Origin: Pterois miles
Taxonomy: Eukaryota > Chordata > Actinopteri > Perciformes > Scorpaenidae
Length of the DNA stretch: 64,000 bases
Reading direction: 5' to 3'
NCBI GenBank assembly: GCA_947000775.1
Contig: CAMQGK010000565.1
Coordinates: 2,306,501-2,370,500, forward strand
Positions 28,901 through 44,063 of the stretch are shown piece after piece. The position numbers were made by a program, and so were the translations under genes. The notes under the pieces were generated by a model. The model ran no database searches, was not told the DNA's origin, and worked only from the letters and a program-made list of their open reading frames with translations. How positions within the stretch are numbered: position 1 is the first letter of the stretch; each line of letters begins with the position of its first letter.

Positions 28901-31900
28901 TAGGGTTGGAAAAGAAAATGCTGTGAAAAGATTAATCCTTTTTGTCTATAAAATATCAAAAATGATGACAAATACCACCTGTTTGTAGACTCAAAAAGTG
29001 AGATCTTAATGTATTCATTTTCAAAACAATCAAAAACAAAAAAACGCAAACTACTTGATTTATTACCTAATTAATCTACTCATAATCAATTCTCATTTAT
29101 TATTTTCAATAAGCAACTTCTCATCGTATAAATTACACACATTTTTAACCCACAACTCCCCAGATATATTCATATTTACCCAGAGCTACACTCCTACACT
29201 CAGCTGTGGACAAGAACACTGGCGGAACACCAGAGTCTTATCTAACAGTACTGTTCTACATGTATGATACAATCTGTCCTTGTTACTTGCAGCTTTTTTT
29301 TAAAAGTCCTTAGGTAAATTAAGTCAAACCAAATCAAGCATATCAAACCCAATTAAGCAACAAAGGAAGTGATGAAATAATTAACATGTCGAGAGAGAGA
29401 GCTCCTCTCTGCAACGCGGAGGAAAATCTGTTTCATTTGATTCTGGGCAGGAAGGGTGTGAAAATAATCACATGGGCAGAAATTCTGAGTTTGATGAGCA
29501 GTTGGGGTCAGACAGATTCAGACTGATATGAGGAAAGGAAATGATTGACACTGCGGGTCAGGCCCAATCACAAAGCGGTGTCTCATGAAAGTGAAGGACT
29601 TCTGAAACAGCCATTTGACGCTCTACTTGACAGACCATCAAAAAATAAAACGACACAGAACTCCTCCCTGCAAGGCCTTGTGCTGCCAGATAAGGCTTTA
29701 ATTTGGAGAGCGAATCATGTCTTTGTAGTGGGGAAACTTGCGGCACTCTTCTCTCCAAAGCCGGAGCATGCGTAATTAGCTGTGTGTTTGTCTACCTTGT
29801 TGAGATAAGTGAGCACACGGGTGTTGAGTTTAAGGGGATTACCAGCTACGTGTTTATATTTGTGGAACGCAGCAGCGGAGTCATACTTTAAAACCCCTGT
29901 GTTGCAGCGGCGACCCCACGGGTCAGTGATGCCGACGCATGCTGATTAGAATCCAAGACTAATGGTTGGTTGTTGACATAGACTTAAATCTCGTCTATTA
30001 TTTGTTTTTCAAAGGGAGGCAGGAGAGCAGCAGTGTGTGGGAGTGTGTGGTGAGAAAGTTCTCAAGTGAAGTCCGCTTGCACAAGGTGTAGAGTGAGATC
30101 TACAAAAAAAAAATATTAATATTCACACATAATGCATCATTCACATGGTCTATAACCCCCTTCATTACACAGTTTTGTTGAATGCTCAATTCCAATTGGT
30201 CAATCACGGCATTCTGCAGTCTGTTATGTCTTTATAACAGACTGTATGTTATATGTATTTCCTGACTAAGATAATTAACCACAGTGTTTGCACTGATTTG
30301 ATAAATAACTTAATTTTGTGCTCAAAACAAAACAAAAAAAAAAAAGCCAGTTGATGTTAAAATGGGAATATGTCGTATGACTATAGTAGAAGCTGCAGGT
30401 CATACGTAATCCTACCGATAAATCTGTTTATCTGTCTGTCAGTTTGTCTTTCTAGTTAGTTAGCTAGTTAGGTGTAGTTAACTAGCCCAGCTAACTGAGG
30501 GCTTTCTTTTTAATTGTTAGTCTCCTCCACCTTACTTTAGTGTGTTTACTTTCACAACAGAATTTGCGTGTGCTGAGAAGAGTCCAATCAACGCAGTGGA
30601 TTACACATAATAACACACTGACTCACTCGCTCTCTTTATCGTCTCCTTCTGCTGGAGATAAAGTAACGGAAAGCAGCTGATAGCCATTTCGGAGGTTTAC
30701 TGGCCTCAAACATGGCTGGACATCGGAGAGTGCACAATTTTTAGCCCAAGAGAAAATCGAATCACAGTACAGCCCGGTACAGAATCGGTGCTGGAGCTGA
30801 GGTGACGTCAGCTGGTACTGGTGGACGGTGCACCTCCAAAACGTCCTGAAACTGCATTTCAAATGGCAAAACTTGGCAACATGTCTAACCGTCCTCCGGT
30901 GCGGTGTGGCCGACGTGCCTGTGGTTCCTCGGTGCAGCAGCCAGCGGACAGCCGCCTCGCCAGGAGGAGACGGTACAGAAGAGGGTGAGTGAGAGCAGGT
31001 CGTGTGTTACGCTGATTGTTGTCTCATTTTTAGTCTGATAAACAGTAAATTCATCTAAACTGGTTTCATCTAAATTTTCGTTGGAAAAATGACGCAATCT
31101 CTGTTGAACGAGAAAAAACAGGAAGTAAAACTGGCTGGAGGGGGGCTTTAAGTGAGACGCCGTGTTATAAGCGGGATAATGCACAGCTAGTGGGTCATTG
31201 TGTCATAACCGCGGCATCGCCCTGTCTTGGTTTATTTCTCAACAATGAGCAGCTCCCTGTACATTATCCCTTTCATAAGTCACATGTGAGAACACTCATA
31301 TTAATACTGAATATAGCTTATTAATTCTTTTGTTCTATACATTGACAGGCAGCTCCTTGTGCCTTTAAAATGCAAACACATCACATTTATTTAAGTTTCA
31401 TTTTGGTTAATACCACAAGAATGATGGGGTGAGAAAAGCTAATATCCTCTGAAATCTATTTTTATTGAGAGGGGAATTGAGAGAATATGAGATGCAGAGT
31501 GCTGCGGTGAGGAGGCTAATAAGAGTTCATTGCTGAATCTTGTGGAAAAAAAAAGACCCTCCGTGTAGCTGTGTGATGAAACAGAATTATTTACCCAGCA
31601 AGAACATGTCAGCGCTCCAAAGTTTAAAAAAAATGGACATTTAAGACGCTATCGCCACTTGGAGTGCTCCCTTATTTCAGGCATTTAACATTTCTGCCGT
31701 CGTCACTTTCCTCACAGCCTCGACATGTGTGCCATAAATAGGAACTACTTTACATCACATGCAGCGATCCCAGATTTACTGGCTCGTGTCTGTGTGACTC
31801 GTGGCCATCTGTGTTTTGAAGCCAGCTAGTGAATAATTGATTGGGTCCATGTATATGCAAAAGGATGGACTCATCTCAAGAGCCATGTTAGGAGGTAGCT

Positions 31901-34872
31901 TAGCAACACAGCAGAGCCCTGGTCAATTGTCAGGCAGCCCTTGTGGAGGCGTGATGTGTGCTCTAAATCTGCTGGTGCTGGTTGTTTTGCTGTTGTGTGT
32001 GTGCGCAATTGTGTCTATGATTGTATGAGTGTAGGAGGGTGACGGGGTTAAGGGTACTCCACTCACGCTGGCACTCCTTGCAGCAGGCACCCTTTACGTA
32101 GGCAGGCGCTGTGCCCGCCGGGCACTGAGGGGGAGGGCAGGAGATGGCCTCACACTGCACTGTGCCATTCTGGTGAAAAGAGAGAAACACAACACGTTGT
32201 TTAAAGAGTGACTACTAAAGGCCAGCGGATACTGGACTTTTCAGGCTGATATTGATGGATGTTACATCAATATCAAGAAAGGAAATCTGGTGAAACTTCT
32301 GCAGATATTCTCTTTTTCACAGAAATATTTTCCCTTAAAAATTCTTAATCAGTGTTGGACAATGTCACGATTTTCCTGGCCAAAATAGTTGCGATTCACG
32401 ATATTATGCTGCTAATTTGAGGTCCAACGATTAATTTCCAATTGTCAAAATCACTATTGCAAATCAGTTTGAGTACATTTTTAAGAAAAAAAAAAGTCAA
32501 AATTCTCTGATTTCAGCTTCTCAGATGTGAATAGTTTCTTTCTTTTTCTTTGAGTTGTGGACAAAACAAGACATTTGAGGATGTCATCTTGGGCTTTGAA
32601 AAACTCTGATTGACATTTTCATTGAATCAGCTAATCGACTAATAAAGAACATAACTGATAATGAAAATAATTGTTGCAGCCCTACCAATAATCCCCACAA
32701 TATGCTCTGAAACTCTGAAAGTGGAACTAAAACATACTGGAATCACTTTACAGTTTGTTATGAAACAAATATTTTAATTGCATCACAGATAGGACATCTT
32801 TTTAGTGAAAAACAAAAAATAAGGTAAATAAGGTAATCAAAAATCACTGCATAAATAATAAATAATTTTAAAAGGCAACATTGAGTGAATCTTTTCTTAC
32901 ATGATAATTCCTGTATTTTTGAAATCAGGCTCTATTTTTCACGTCTCTATCATGATAGCGAGCTAGACAAGTCACTGAGAAAATTCATGATTATCCCAAA
33001 AATGGAAATTCACCACGATCAACTTATTGTGAGCATTTTTTTTTCATTGCCATCTGTGATAAAATCCTACATCTTCCCATCCCTGGTACTAACCGAGATA
33101 TTTTAAAATTAAAAAACAAACTTTTCTGTGTAGTGGACAAGGAAACAGAAGAGGACACAGAAGTGGATGAAAAAGTATACTTTTCTGTCTCCTACACAAT
33201 GACATTCCCATTACATGTAAACTGCATTCCCAATAATGGTTAAACAGAATGAAAGTACTTTCTCCTGAAATATGGTCGTACATTTTAAACACATGGCCAA
33301 TGTAAACTGAGACAAAACAAAATGATGCAACAAAAACTTGTTGGTTAGGTCTGGTGGAAAAACCCCAAACACATCATGATTAAGTGGACACAAACAGTGA
33401 TCTCCTGAGTGAAAGTCCTGTGTTTGTTTTGCCATTCCAACCTCTTCCCTATGTGAACTTCTGCAGACTATCATAAAATATATTTGTAATATCTCAAAAG
33501 CAAACCGCAACAAAATGTGTTTCACTCGAAAGTATTGCACAGTGTTTCGATACATGGGAACGTAAATTTTAGGACACAAGGCTGGAAGGAGACACCATTT
33601 CTAACCAAAAACGCCAAACATAACTGCAGTTTCTTTTCTTTTTAGCATTTAAATTTCAGTGTAATAAACATTGGTGTGATCAGCCCCCTCCCCCCCAACT
33701 CTTTGAAACAGTAGAAGCCCCATGTTGTAAACTTACAGTATAGTAGCTTTCCCCAGTAACCTGCAAATGTAATATATTTTAACACCATCTCTTTCTCCGG
33801 CTGTGCCTGTAATTAACATTGCTTCCACGGATGAAAGCTCTGTGACAGCAACATCCCTAAACCTGATCCACATAATTGATAACATCTTAATGCATGACCT
33901 TTGAATTTTAAAGGTCACAGCTAATTGCCACACATAAGGTAAGGAACATATCCCATCTAATTCCTTAATTGCAGCCCAGGAACGGCAACACGCGTCGTTC
34001 CTGGCGAATGAAGCGATTTCATTGGATGAGTGGGCAGAACAAATCCCTGATGATAATTATCATCTGTCAAGAGCAATTAGGTGCAGTGCACTGAGAGATA
34101 TGTGATTTCCTATTTTTTTTTTTTTTTTTTTTTAGCATGTTGGGTAGCGGTGCGCGAAGCCATCTCATTGGCTGGTCGGAGGAGTTCTGTAGCAACGAAT
34201 GAGTTTTATGTTCCGAAGCGGAGTAGACTGACAGGGGGTGAAATCTGTTTGCTGATGTGGTACAAGCCCCAGATCTCCCATCGCTTCTAATTCTCTTTTT
34301 GGCAATTATTCACACTTTATGTAGCGCAAAGTAGACCCTGGAGAGAACTGAGCATTACTAAGCACTGTTGTTGATGTGTCTAATCCTGAGTACTGTGGAG
34401 CTTTTCAATACAGTATCTTTCCTCGGGTAACTGGGGCAACCCGCCTCAAACGCAAGATAATAATGAGAATACAAGCTGTCGACAATGGGGGGGGGGGGGG
34501 GGGGGCTGCACTCTGCACCTCCACCCTACCAAAACACACCCACACGCCCCCCCCCCCACTCACACACTTGATGAACAGGGGAGTGAAACAAAAGCCAAGA
34601 CCTACAATGGGAGCCGCGAATGTGGAAATGTAGACACACAAATCTGATGCGTGAACATACAACACAAAACAACACACTGTTGTAGACATGATAAAAAATA
34701 CATGTTCTCTCTTTCTCAGACACACACACACATCTATTTATTTTATGACACACTCACATGCCTGTGAACATGTACGTATGCATGCAACAGCCACACACAC
34801 ACACTTAATTAAAATTGAATACCCTCCATTGCTTTATTACTCTAACATACGCACCCATGTACACACACATCG

Positions 34873-34903
<31 letters not shown>

Positions 34904-37900
34904 GAAAGCCCACCGTGCATGTGCAGTTCCTGCAGCCATCTGTCCAACCCTCGTCCTCCCTGTAGACGACCCCCTTGACGCTGCAGGTTCTCTCACAATA
35001 GCAGCCATCCAGCCCATTCATCTTCTCCTCCGCCCTGGACAGCTGCTCACGCCACCCCCCCCCCCCAACATCGAAAATACAAATGGCAAGAAGGAGAGCA
35101 GAAGATGAGAGTCAGCCTCGTTGTGGGTCTATATTCACATGCAGAAGCTTCAAAAGGAAACCGATAGCTTCACAAAAGTAAGTCATTAGACACCATTAAC
35201 CCCATTTACACACGCAGTTTCTGCATTAGAACAGAAAAGACTTCAACAATAGTCGATGTCTAATGTCGAGATGTCACTGACTGCCTGTTACAATGAATGA
35301 ATGACAGCAGCTCTTCGACATGTGGCTTTGTTACGCTATGGCACATTTTGCACTTCGTTTAAAACTGTAATTGCCTTTCTTTTTCCGAGATAATGCTGCA
35401 TTTGCGGACTATAAATGTCAAATTACGGCACATTGTATCACATTACGTTACCTTGCTGGATGTTTTAGCGAGGATATCCTGCAGTTCCATGATTTTCTGC
35501 ACAAGTCCGTGGAAATCATTGCAGGTTGGGCATGCTGAGATACAAGAGAACACAGCATAGTGTTATTTAGTACACATAATACTGCAATTATGGGAAGTAA
35601 TGATAAGTACAAATTAAGGCAGTTTAAGTTACAGATAAAAAGTGTGCACATAATTATTTTAAGAAATTGTGATATAACTAATAATTCAAACTCGATAATA
35701 CAACAATCTTGGCAAAAATTGGTTTATAAAATTACTATCTACTGCACAAACATTATGTAATTCTATTATTTCTTTTTTTAAAGTTAATTCTTCTTACTTT
35801 TATTTTTGAAAGTGATAGTCATGCAGGATGAACCTGTCTAAATCTTAGCTATGGTGCTGGAAACATTAATGAGTCCAAGAGATGATAGAAAAAATGTCTG
35901 CACACTTACATCTATGCAGTATTTCACTAAGATTCTTCATTACTAAGCTTTTGGTCTGTCAGACCTCAAAGTGAAAGTGATAGTCATGACAGGGGCTGAG
36001 AGAGGGGATGTCGTGCAGCAAAGGGCCATGGGTTAGATTCCTACCCTGGCCGTTGCAGTAATGACTCGCTCTACCAGGTGGGCTACCAGGGCGCCCTTTA
36101 CCATTTATTTTTATTTATTTACTTACGATCTAACTTTTAGGGACATCAGCAGCAGCTCACTGCAAATTCTCCCTTTGCTTTCTATAACTGGAAACATATT
36201 CGAAGGTGTCCTCTCTGCAAGAGGGCCTCAATTACTGTAAACTGCAGTGAGCAGTGCCCTCTGGCAACTTTTGGATGCATGAGGACATAAAATCGGTGTG
36301 AAAATCATTTTAAACCGTGAGATGTTTGTGTGTCTTCCCTGATAGTAGGAGAAGAAGAAGCACAACTGGATAGTTAACAATGAGCTGCAACAGCCACCAC
36401 GGTGTGACGGACAAAGAAAACAAAAAGACGTATCATCATAACATCCTAAAAAAAAAAAAAGAGTGTCACTGCACTAGGAAGCCATCTTTGGTAACTGCAG
36501 TGTGTCGAACATGACTTCACTGTGATTTTGATTAAAGGGACAGCGTATAGATTTGGCAGCATCTACCCCCTCGCTCATTCCTCCCTTCCAAGACTGCTGT
36601 AACGTGAGCCGGCGAGTGTCAAACTGTGGTAACGCCATTCACCTCACTCAGAGGTCATCCTTACCATAATGACACTACTTTAGGGGCGGTGCCACGGTTT
36701 TACGGTAACTTTTTGCACTCACATTACCACAGTGTTACAAGCGTGTCGGAAAACTACAGTGGCCTTAAGGTAAAAGGTGAAAATGCAAAACGCTCTTTCT
36801 AGAGCCAGTGTTTGGTTTGTCCGCTCTGGGCTACTGTAGAAACATGGCGGAGAAGCATGGCGGACCCTACTCCCTGTGTAAATATGAAAGGCTCATTTTA
36901 AGCAAATAAAAACACAATGATTCTGCGTTTCAGGTGATTATACACGAATGAAAACATTGTAATATTCCTTGTTGTTCCTTTAATTAATAATTTTAAAAAA
37001 AATTTAAATTATAAAATTATTGGATGGGTTCCTCATACAGACAAACTTCAGGTCATGGACATATTAATATTCATAAGAGTTTCCTTACTTTTGCAAAAAA
37101 AACAACTCCTTTCACCCTTCCGTGGGAGAGACTGGGCCTTGTACTGAATGTTTTTATTATTTGCAAAACATTTTATTAATTATTTAAGTTTTATCATGGG
37201 AAAAAATATCTCTCAATTGCTAAGCTGTTTTAAAATGTTTTTTTCTCCAGTGAATATAGCCTTTCACAAATTTAAATAAAAAAGCAAATCAGTGTGATCA
37301 AGTACTTTGCAAAATAAGTGCCAGAGGTGATTCAAATTAAATTAAACACTCAACAAAATGCTTCTCTTAATGTGTTAAGTAAGAGGCTGCACTCACTTCT
37401 GTTCAGATCTGGACACTGTGAGATGTAGCCCTGTGGCATCACCAGGATCTCCACGTCCTGCATCACTCCCTGCAAACACAGGCACACACCGAACATTTCA
37501 ATCAGGGGGAACAACACCTCACAGACGGCAGGCAGGCAATAAAAATGAGATGAAGCATGTTAATGTGTAGTAAGTGGATAAGGACCATGAGGGGCAGCGG
37601 TGTCTAAGTGTGTTTATGGTACATTTTCCACATGAGATAACTTGGCACCAAAGGACATACAAACACAAAGCCAACAACGCTGTTTATGAGAGCTGTGGTA
37701 ACAGCTGCAATCATAACGCAGAGAAAAATCCGAGAGGGAACGCAAATTTATTTTTCAATCTAGGGAGTGAGAGACGGAGAAGTTAGTTGCAAGATAATAT
37801 GTCTCCTAGGTTGTTGCTCGGATGAATCACCTCATAACCGGACACCAACAGGAACTTAAGTGACCCAGTGATGTGGGAGTTTTAGTAGGGATATAATTTT

Positions 37901-38000
37901 TTTATTTTTTTCCTCCAATCTCCTCTGATAAGCATAAACAGGAGATACAAATTCAATTTGATTCATAACACCCAATTGAGAGCCTTTCGTCCTGTGGCCT

Positions 38001-38061
<61 letters not shown>

Positions 38062-40938
38062 AGCACACAGATAGTCTGTCGCCATGGTAACCTGGGTCAT
38101 TTCATTCCTTGAGTGCATTTATTTCCCTTACAGAAGTGGAGCGGTGCAACTTAGGAGAAATTGTTTTCTAAATTGTCTTGCCACTTCAATTTACCGGCCA
38201 TAAATTTAAAATCCTGCGGAAATGATTTGCTGATTTTTCATGGCAGTGTGCTGAAATGGGAGCAGATTGGAGTTGTGTCTGTCAAGCTGGTAATGAAACC
38301 ATAAAACTACAGTATACTGCGCTATTACTGCCTATGCTTTATGGAAATTATTCAGTTAAAGTTACAGTGAAACTGCAGTTAGATCGTCTTCATCTTCAGT
38401 AATGTGACATATTTAAAAGAGGGATTTCAATAAAATCCTTTAAATTCAATTGGATCACTTAAAAGTGGGCATGGCTTAGCGACTAGCATGAGACAAAGCT
38501 GAAAAAAGGTAGAGAGCTGTCAATTATCTAATTATTAAATAAATAAAATCTCTGTTATGTTTTTTGTTTTTTGGGGGCTGTCAATCAATTAAAATATTTA
38601 ATCGTGATTAAGCACAATTGTCTATGAGTAATCATGATTAATCACATTTTTTTCCAGTTCAAAATGTACCTTAAAGGGAAATTTGTCAAATATTTAATAC
38701 TTTTATCTACGGACATGGAGTAGGCAAAACCAAAAGTTCCTTAGGTTTCATAGTTTCATATGAAACCAGCATTTTCACAGTAGCTTTAAAAGTGAGTCCG
38801 CTACAACCTAGAAAATGCAAATTGTGTTAATATGTTAAAGAAATTAGTGAAATTAAAAGGAATCTGAGTTAACATGTTATTATCTCGTTAATTCTGACAG
38901 CCCTAGTTTTTTGTAAACAAAGAGCCGGCCCTAGGCATAGGCGGTATAGGTGAATATTAAGGGCGCCATCCATCCATAGTGGTGCACCAATTGATGTTAG
39001 AAAATAAAAATGTATAACTTTTATTATTTTTTATTTATACTATTTTAATAGTTATTTTATTTTATTTGAATATATATAAAATATAATCCTTATCATATTT
39101 ATATCTTTAAATAATAATATTTATGTATTTTTTTGTAAAATATAAAAAAACACAACATAAGTATGAAGCCTATAATAGCCCTTATTTTCTGGGTTGTCTG
39201 CAGCATCACCTGAATATAATACCCTAATATATAGCTAATAAATAGACAGCTAGATATAACGTCAGTTACTCTCACCCAAAATTCATTACCGAACGTTGCA
39301 AAGAATATTCAGGAGCTTGGGGAATAACCTACAACATAATTTTGAGAAATACATTTTTTCTTTTAAGTGTGATCTGCATAATCTCAAAGACATAACGCTA
39401 AGCAGTTTCTGTGTGAAGACAATGATCGGTGGTGAATCTGACACCAGCTAAAATCTTGCCTAGGGCACCAAACTGGTCAGGGTCAGCTCTGAAACAAAGC
39501 TTTTGCCAACTGACATCAAAAAACCCACCTCCTATGATATACTACAGTATATGATAGGCATAAATTTAAGAAGTTTTTTATTAACTCTTAATTAGTTTTA
39601 GCACTGCTTAGATGTGTTGCACTATTTATTTTACATGTTTTATTTAACTTATATGTATGTATTTTACTCTTATTTAGTTTTAACACTGCTTGGCAGCACT
39701 ATTGATTTTATTTTACTTAAATTCTACTGTTTTATTTTTTCCTCTTTTCTTTTCACGTTTTCAGATATTTTTATTTTCTTTTTAATGCTCTTTCTTTGCT
39801 GGGAAGCACTTTGAGTTACAATGTTGTATGAAAGGTGCTATACAAATAAAGTTTATTATTATCATTATTACCATTAATTAAACAGCCCTGAGCTTAGGAT
39901 GCATCTGTCATCTAAAGAGTTAAATGTTTTACAGAAGAGAAATATTTTTGTCATTTAACAAGTAATAATTTAAATCTATTTTCCTTATTTTGGAATATTG
40001 TTATTCATTTATTTCATTAGGATATTTTACGTGGCTATTTTAGGTGAGTATACGTGTGTTGGTGTTTGTATGTATTGTACAATATAACTAAATACCAATA
40101 AATACAGTTTAAAAACAAAAGGAATTGAAAAACCTAGACGCTAGACTTTGCTTTGCACCTTCTGGCAACTAAAAGTAAGTGAGACATTTTGAACTCTCCA
40201 AAGTGATTCCTCTGTGTCGGTGACACTCTGTTGTTTACTGCAGCTTGCATGCAGTAACATGTAAGACATCGAGGATCTTCCCATCTGTACTGGAAATGTG
40301 AAATTTGTGAAAAAAAAAGTGGCAGAGCGAGAGCTGACTCACTTCTGCAGTAACATATATTGTCTACAAAATGCAAACAATCACGAGGAGACGCAATCTG
40401 GGAAATCAAATTTGTTGCTGTTTCTCGCTGAATTTGTGATTACCTGTAATACAAGTACATCATTTTCCAGCCCTTCGAGTTTGGATGTAGAACAATTTGC
40501 CACATCAGCATACGAAATGACACACCACTGATGAAATCCCCAAACTGTGTCACCATATAAGTGAGATAAAATAGATTCAGCTCTCTTACGCTGTGTGTGG
40601 ACTGTAAAGAAGATGAGCTGTGACGCAGAGGTGCAGATACATTATGCGCCCATTCTGAATGAAGTCTTTACTATTACTGTTAGAGATGTGGTGATTTTCT
40701 TGTCTCCAGCTGACACCCACGTACAGACACTGACTGTGTGTGTGAGCGGCGCATGTCCACTAATGAAGCAGTGTGTTTTAAAAGGAGACGTGCTTTTCTC
40801 GCAACTAATCAAGGCTTTGGAGTGGTGAGGAGGAGAGATTCTGCTACGTGACAAGATTAGTGAGTGACCTCCACGGCTTCTTTCATCTACCAATTAACAC
40901 AGCGGAATCTCAACAGCCAGGACACAATGCGTGAAGCG

Positions 40939-41004
<66 letters not shown>

Positions 41005-44001
41005 ATATGCAAACATCATGACACCATTAAAGTCAGCAGACTGATTAAAGTACTTATAGCTGCTGGTAAGCTGACATTGCCCCAGCATGTCTCCCCAGGT
41101 GGGACATTTTAGAGCGCTGTCCAGTCTGGGAGAGGCGATATATGTCTCTCTGCCTGATAAACATTACTATAGACTAAGCTTAATGAGCATAGTCCAGAGG
41201 CTATTTAATGATTTCTCCCAAATCAGCGTTGTGGGGTTGCTGAGATAATTGCACTGGGCTTAGCTGCAGACTAAGGGAAAGGGAACAAACAATGACAAAC
41301 AAAAAAATGTCAATTCCTAGGGTAGGCAGAGCAACCCTCAAATTAAAATGGTAAGCCTTGAGAAATGCACGCAATTAAATCCAACAGCTGCAATAAATAA
41401 AACCAAACAAAGAGGGAGAAGATACATTGAAATCTGAGTGGGGTGGGGTGGGGGGGGGGGGGCAACAGCGGAGATGCATTACTTGCTGTTGCCGTTCTTA
41501 ATCATTTATCACAAATCAGGACGGGCATCAGCATCTATACTCCGAGAGGGAGGTTTGTACAGCAGAGAGTGCTAACCTTGAAGAAGCCGTGAGCGGCGTT
41601 TCTCTGTCCGAGCCAGAAAGAAGCATCCTCGGGTATGTCCATGTATGGGGCCTCTACGACCCGCTCATAGATCCTGCAAACAAATACAGCATGGTTATAA
41701 GTTCTGTTAATGTTTTTTATTTTACTTCTATTTCCATCAATTTAGAGTCCCAATATCCCCTTTCACTGCAGGTCGTGCCCTGTTAAATCCTTCTTTTAAC
41801 TCCTTCCCTGCGGAGGGTATAGATAGCCACATGCTTTCCTTGATACACACAGTGTTGCCGTCTGCTCATTTTTGGTGCCAGAGAGGATCGTCACAGAAAC
41901 AGTAACACCCGTTTCATACAGCAGATGCACGTATGATGCGGGTCAAGTCGACCTGCTTTGAAACCATTCATATGAGACAGCTGAAGGAGGTTAAGTCTGG
42001 ATGTCACTGTCAGCAGAGACTCCAGTCTGTGGCCAAAGAATTATGCGTCATTACACTGAATACTTACCAAATAAATGTGGTGGCTTGCCATCGCTCAATC
42101 AACTTTAGAATGATATTGACAAACAACTTAATTTCATGTAGATCGATCACATCATGGCTGATACCTGATCCGCTTAATAAGGGCCGACTGATACCAATCT
42201 GTTATATGGGACTGGTGCATCCCTGATTTAAAGTTAGTTTTGGAAACTATATTTTCAGGTTTAAATGAGTTATAAACCTGGACAGCCTCCCTTTTCTCCA
42301 AACTAAAACACATTTATCTTGTATTTTATTGCCATGTCTAATATACACATTCACCCCCATAATCTTACCTGTTGCAGTCGACGTGTAATATAACATGAGA
42401 TGCACTGACGGCCACAGAAACCTTGTGCCACTGGTCATCTGCCAGGCTGTATGGGAACACCTCAGTGTGGGGCTGCTGGCCTTTGGTACGGTAGTGAAGA
42501 CGCACCTCGCTGCGCTGGCCGCTGCTCTCCAGCTCCAGGAACCTGCAGAATCAAAGTGCCAACAAGCTGCTTCTAGTAACAGCCTAGTTTCTCTGAGAAT
42601 TTGCAATCCCTGCATTGTGCAGTGTGTCGTGTTGCATTAAAGTCACATTACTGCAACTGAATCTGTTCACACAAAAACCTACATGCATTGCATTAGTCCT
42701 CAGTGCTGCTGAGAGATACACGTCACTCATTTCCAAGCAGTGCACTCACATCTCCTCACATTTGCAACACCATTTAGAGTTTAATCACATCACTAGTCAA
42801 GCATAATGGTACTATATGGCGGTTAAGTGCAACATCAGCAACACACAACAATAGCTCACATGTTGAGGTTCAACTCTTTACATCGGCGTATTAGTATTCT
42901 AGCAGAATCCCTTTCTCCACGCCGCTGAGATTCACCCAGCATAGTGACACTAATGGAAAGAGCTGCCGATACACACTCATCACCTCGGCCTTTAAAGACC
43001 GACTTATTTAAAGTAGACTCATTTGCTGGAAGCATTATTCAAAAGAAAAATATGCAAGTGTAGCAATGGAACTGATTTATCTGCAAACAAAATCTAATAG
43101 ATTTACTCTCCCCCAGCCATGCATGCAGCTTCACCCCGGCTCCGTAAACGCACTGGCTAACACGTCTGACTCTGAATTAGTCCTTGCCATGTTTCCAAAT
43201 GAAACCATGCAGTGCTGCTTTGTTGCATATGAATGGCCAGGAAAGCTAATCAGCAGCGGGGAAAGTCATTAACATCCCTGCAAGCTCTCTTCTCAGGACT
43301 GACTTTAATGTGCAAACTGTTCAATCAACGCATTATGTGGATTCAGATTGCCGTTGTGATCATCCAACGGCTCAGCTACCACTAACTAATGGAAAACATT
43401 AGCATGCTAACTGCAGATAGTGTCTCATCAGTTTTTTGATCCGCAATTCCACACGCAATGTTCGGATCGTTGATGGACTGTGAATAATACGCTGGCACAC
43501 AGGCTGATTCGCTTTGTTTACTCGACTGGAGTGTAAAACATCTAAATGCTCATCAAATACAAATATTCAGCTTTCAATCAACATATTACTGTCTGCTGAT
43601 ACGATGAAGCAGTGAGTGATACTACATTTAGACAGCGACTTCAATTAGGGCTTTATAAGCAAGCCATTTCACATTTCGGGCTTTGGCTTTGTATCACACT
43701 GCTAAAATATGCATCTCAAATTACCTTCTCATTATACGTGTTTTCAGCATGTACTTTCAAACTGTATACAACACTTTACACTGAAAAAATTGATTTCTAT
43801 GCATTGCATATCTATACCTGCAAGTATATCAAATAAAAAAATGAGGGATGCACAATATGGATTTTTTTTTCAGCCAATACTGATAATTACCTGCTTTATC
43901 GCCATTATTGGCTGATAAATTATCTGGCCCGATATATACATCGTGCATGTCGAGTATCAAATACTCAACATCCACAATTTCCCAACTTGGGATCAATAAA
44001 G

Positions 44002-44063
<62 letters not shown>

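Larger units (their letters stand above)
27274..32066 (-). other. nell2 intron 9
   Basis: Intron of 4793 bp. It holds a hAT-type non-autonomous element (27586-28242), the orphan coding-like ORF (28441-28650), AT-rich dispersed-repeat remnants near 28920-29100, and unique DNA. A GC-rich stretch at 30620-31000 has no recognised feature. Confidence 0.8.
35535..37396 (-). other. nell2 intron 6
   Basis: Intron of 1862 bp containing a tRNA-headed SINE fragment (35988-36098) and a TTAA-flanked MITE copy (36532-36983). The rest is AT-rich and unremarkable. Confidence 0.8.
37470..41576 (-). other. nell2 intron 5
   Basis: Intron of 4107 bp with a long (CA)n at 38003-38059, a complete hAT-type MITE (38574-38905), a LINE-like 3' end (39590-39870), a second (CA)n at 40941-41001 and a G run near 41449-41462. 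No exon was seen. Confidence 0.8.

Noticed and set aside
33211..33579. 122-codon minus-strand open frame in intron 8
   Set aside because: Same strand as nell2 but lacks splice sites that would fit the gene, and has no family resemblance.
42247..42615. 122-codon minus-strand open frame over nell2 exon 4
   Set aside because: It is a different register of the same strand that crosses both splice sites of exon 4; the correct frame matches NELL2.
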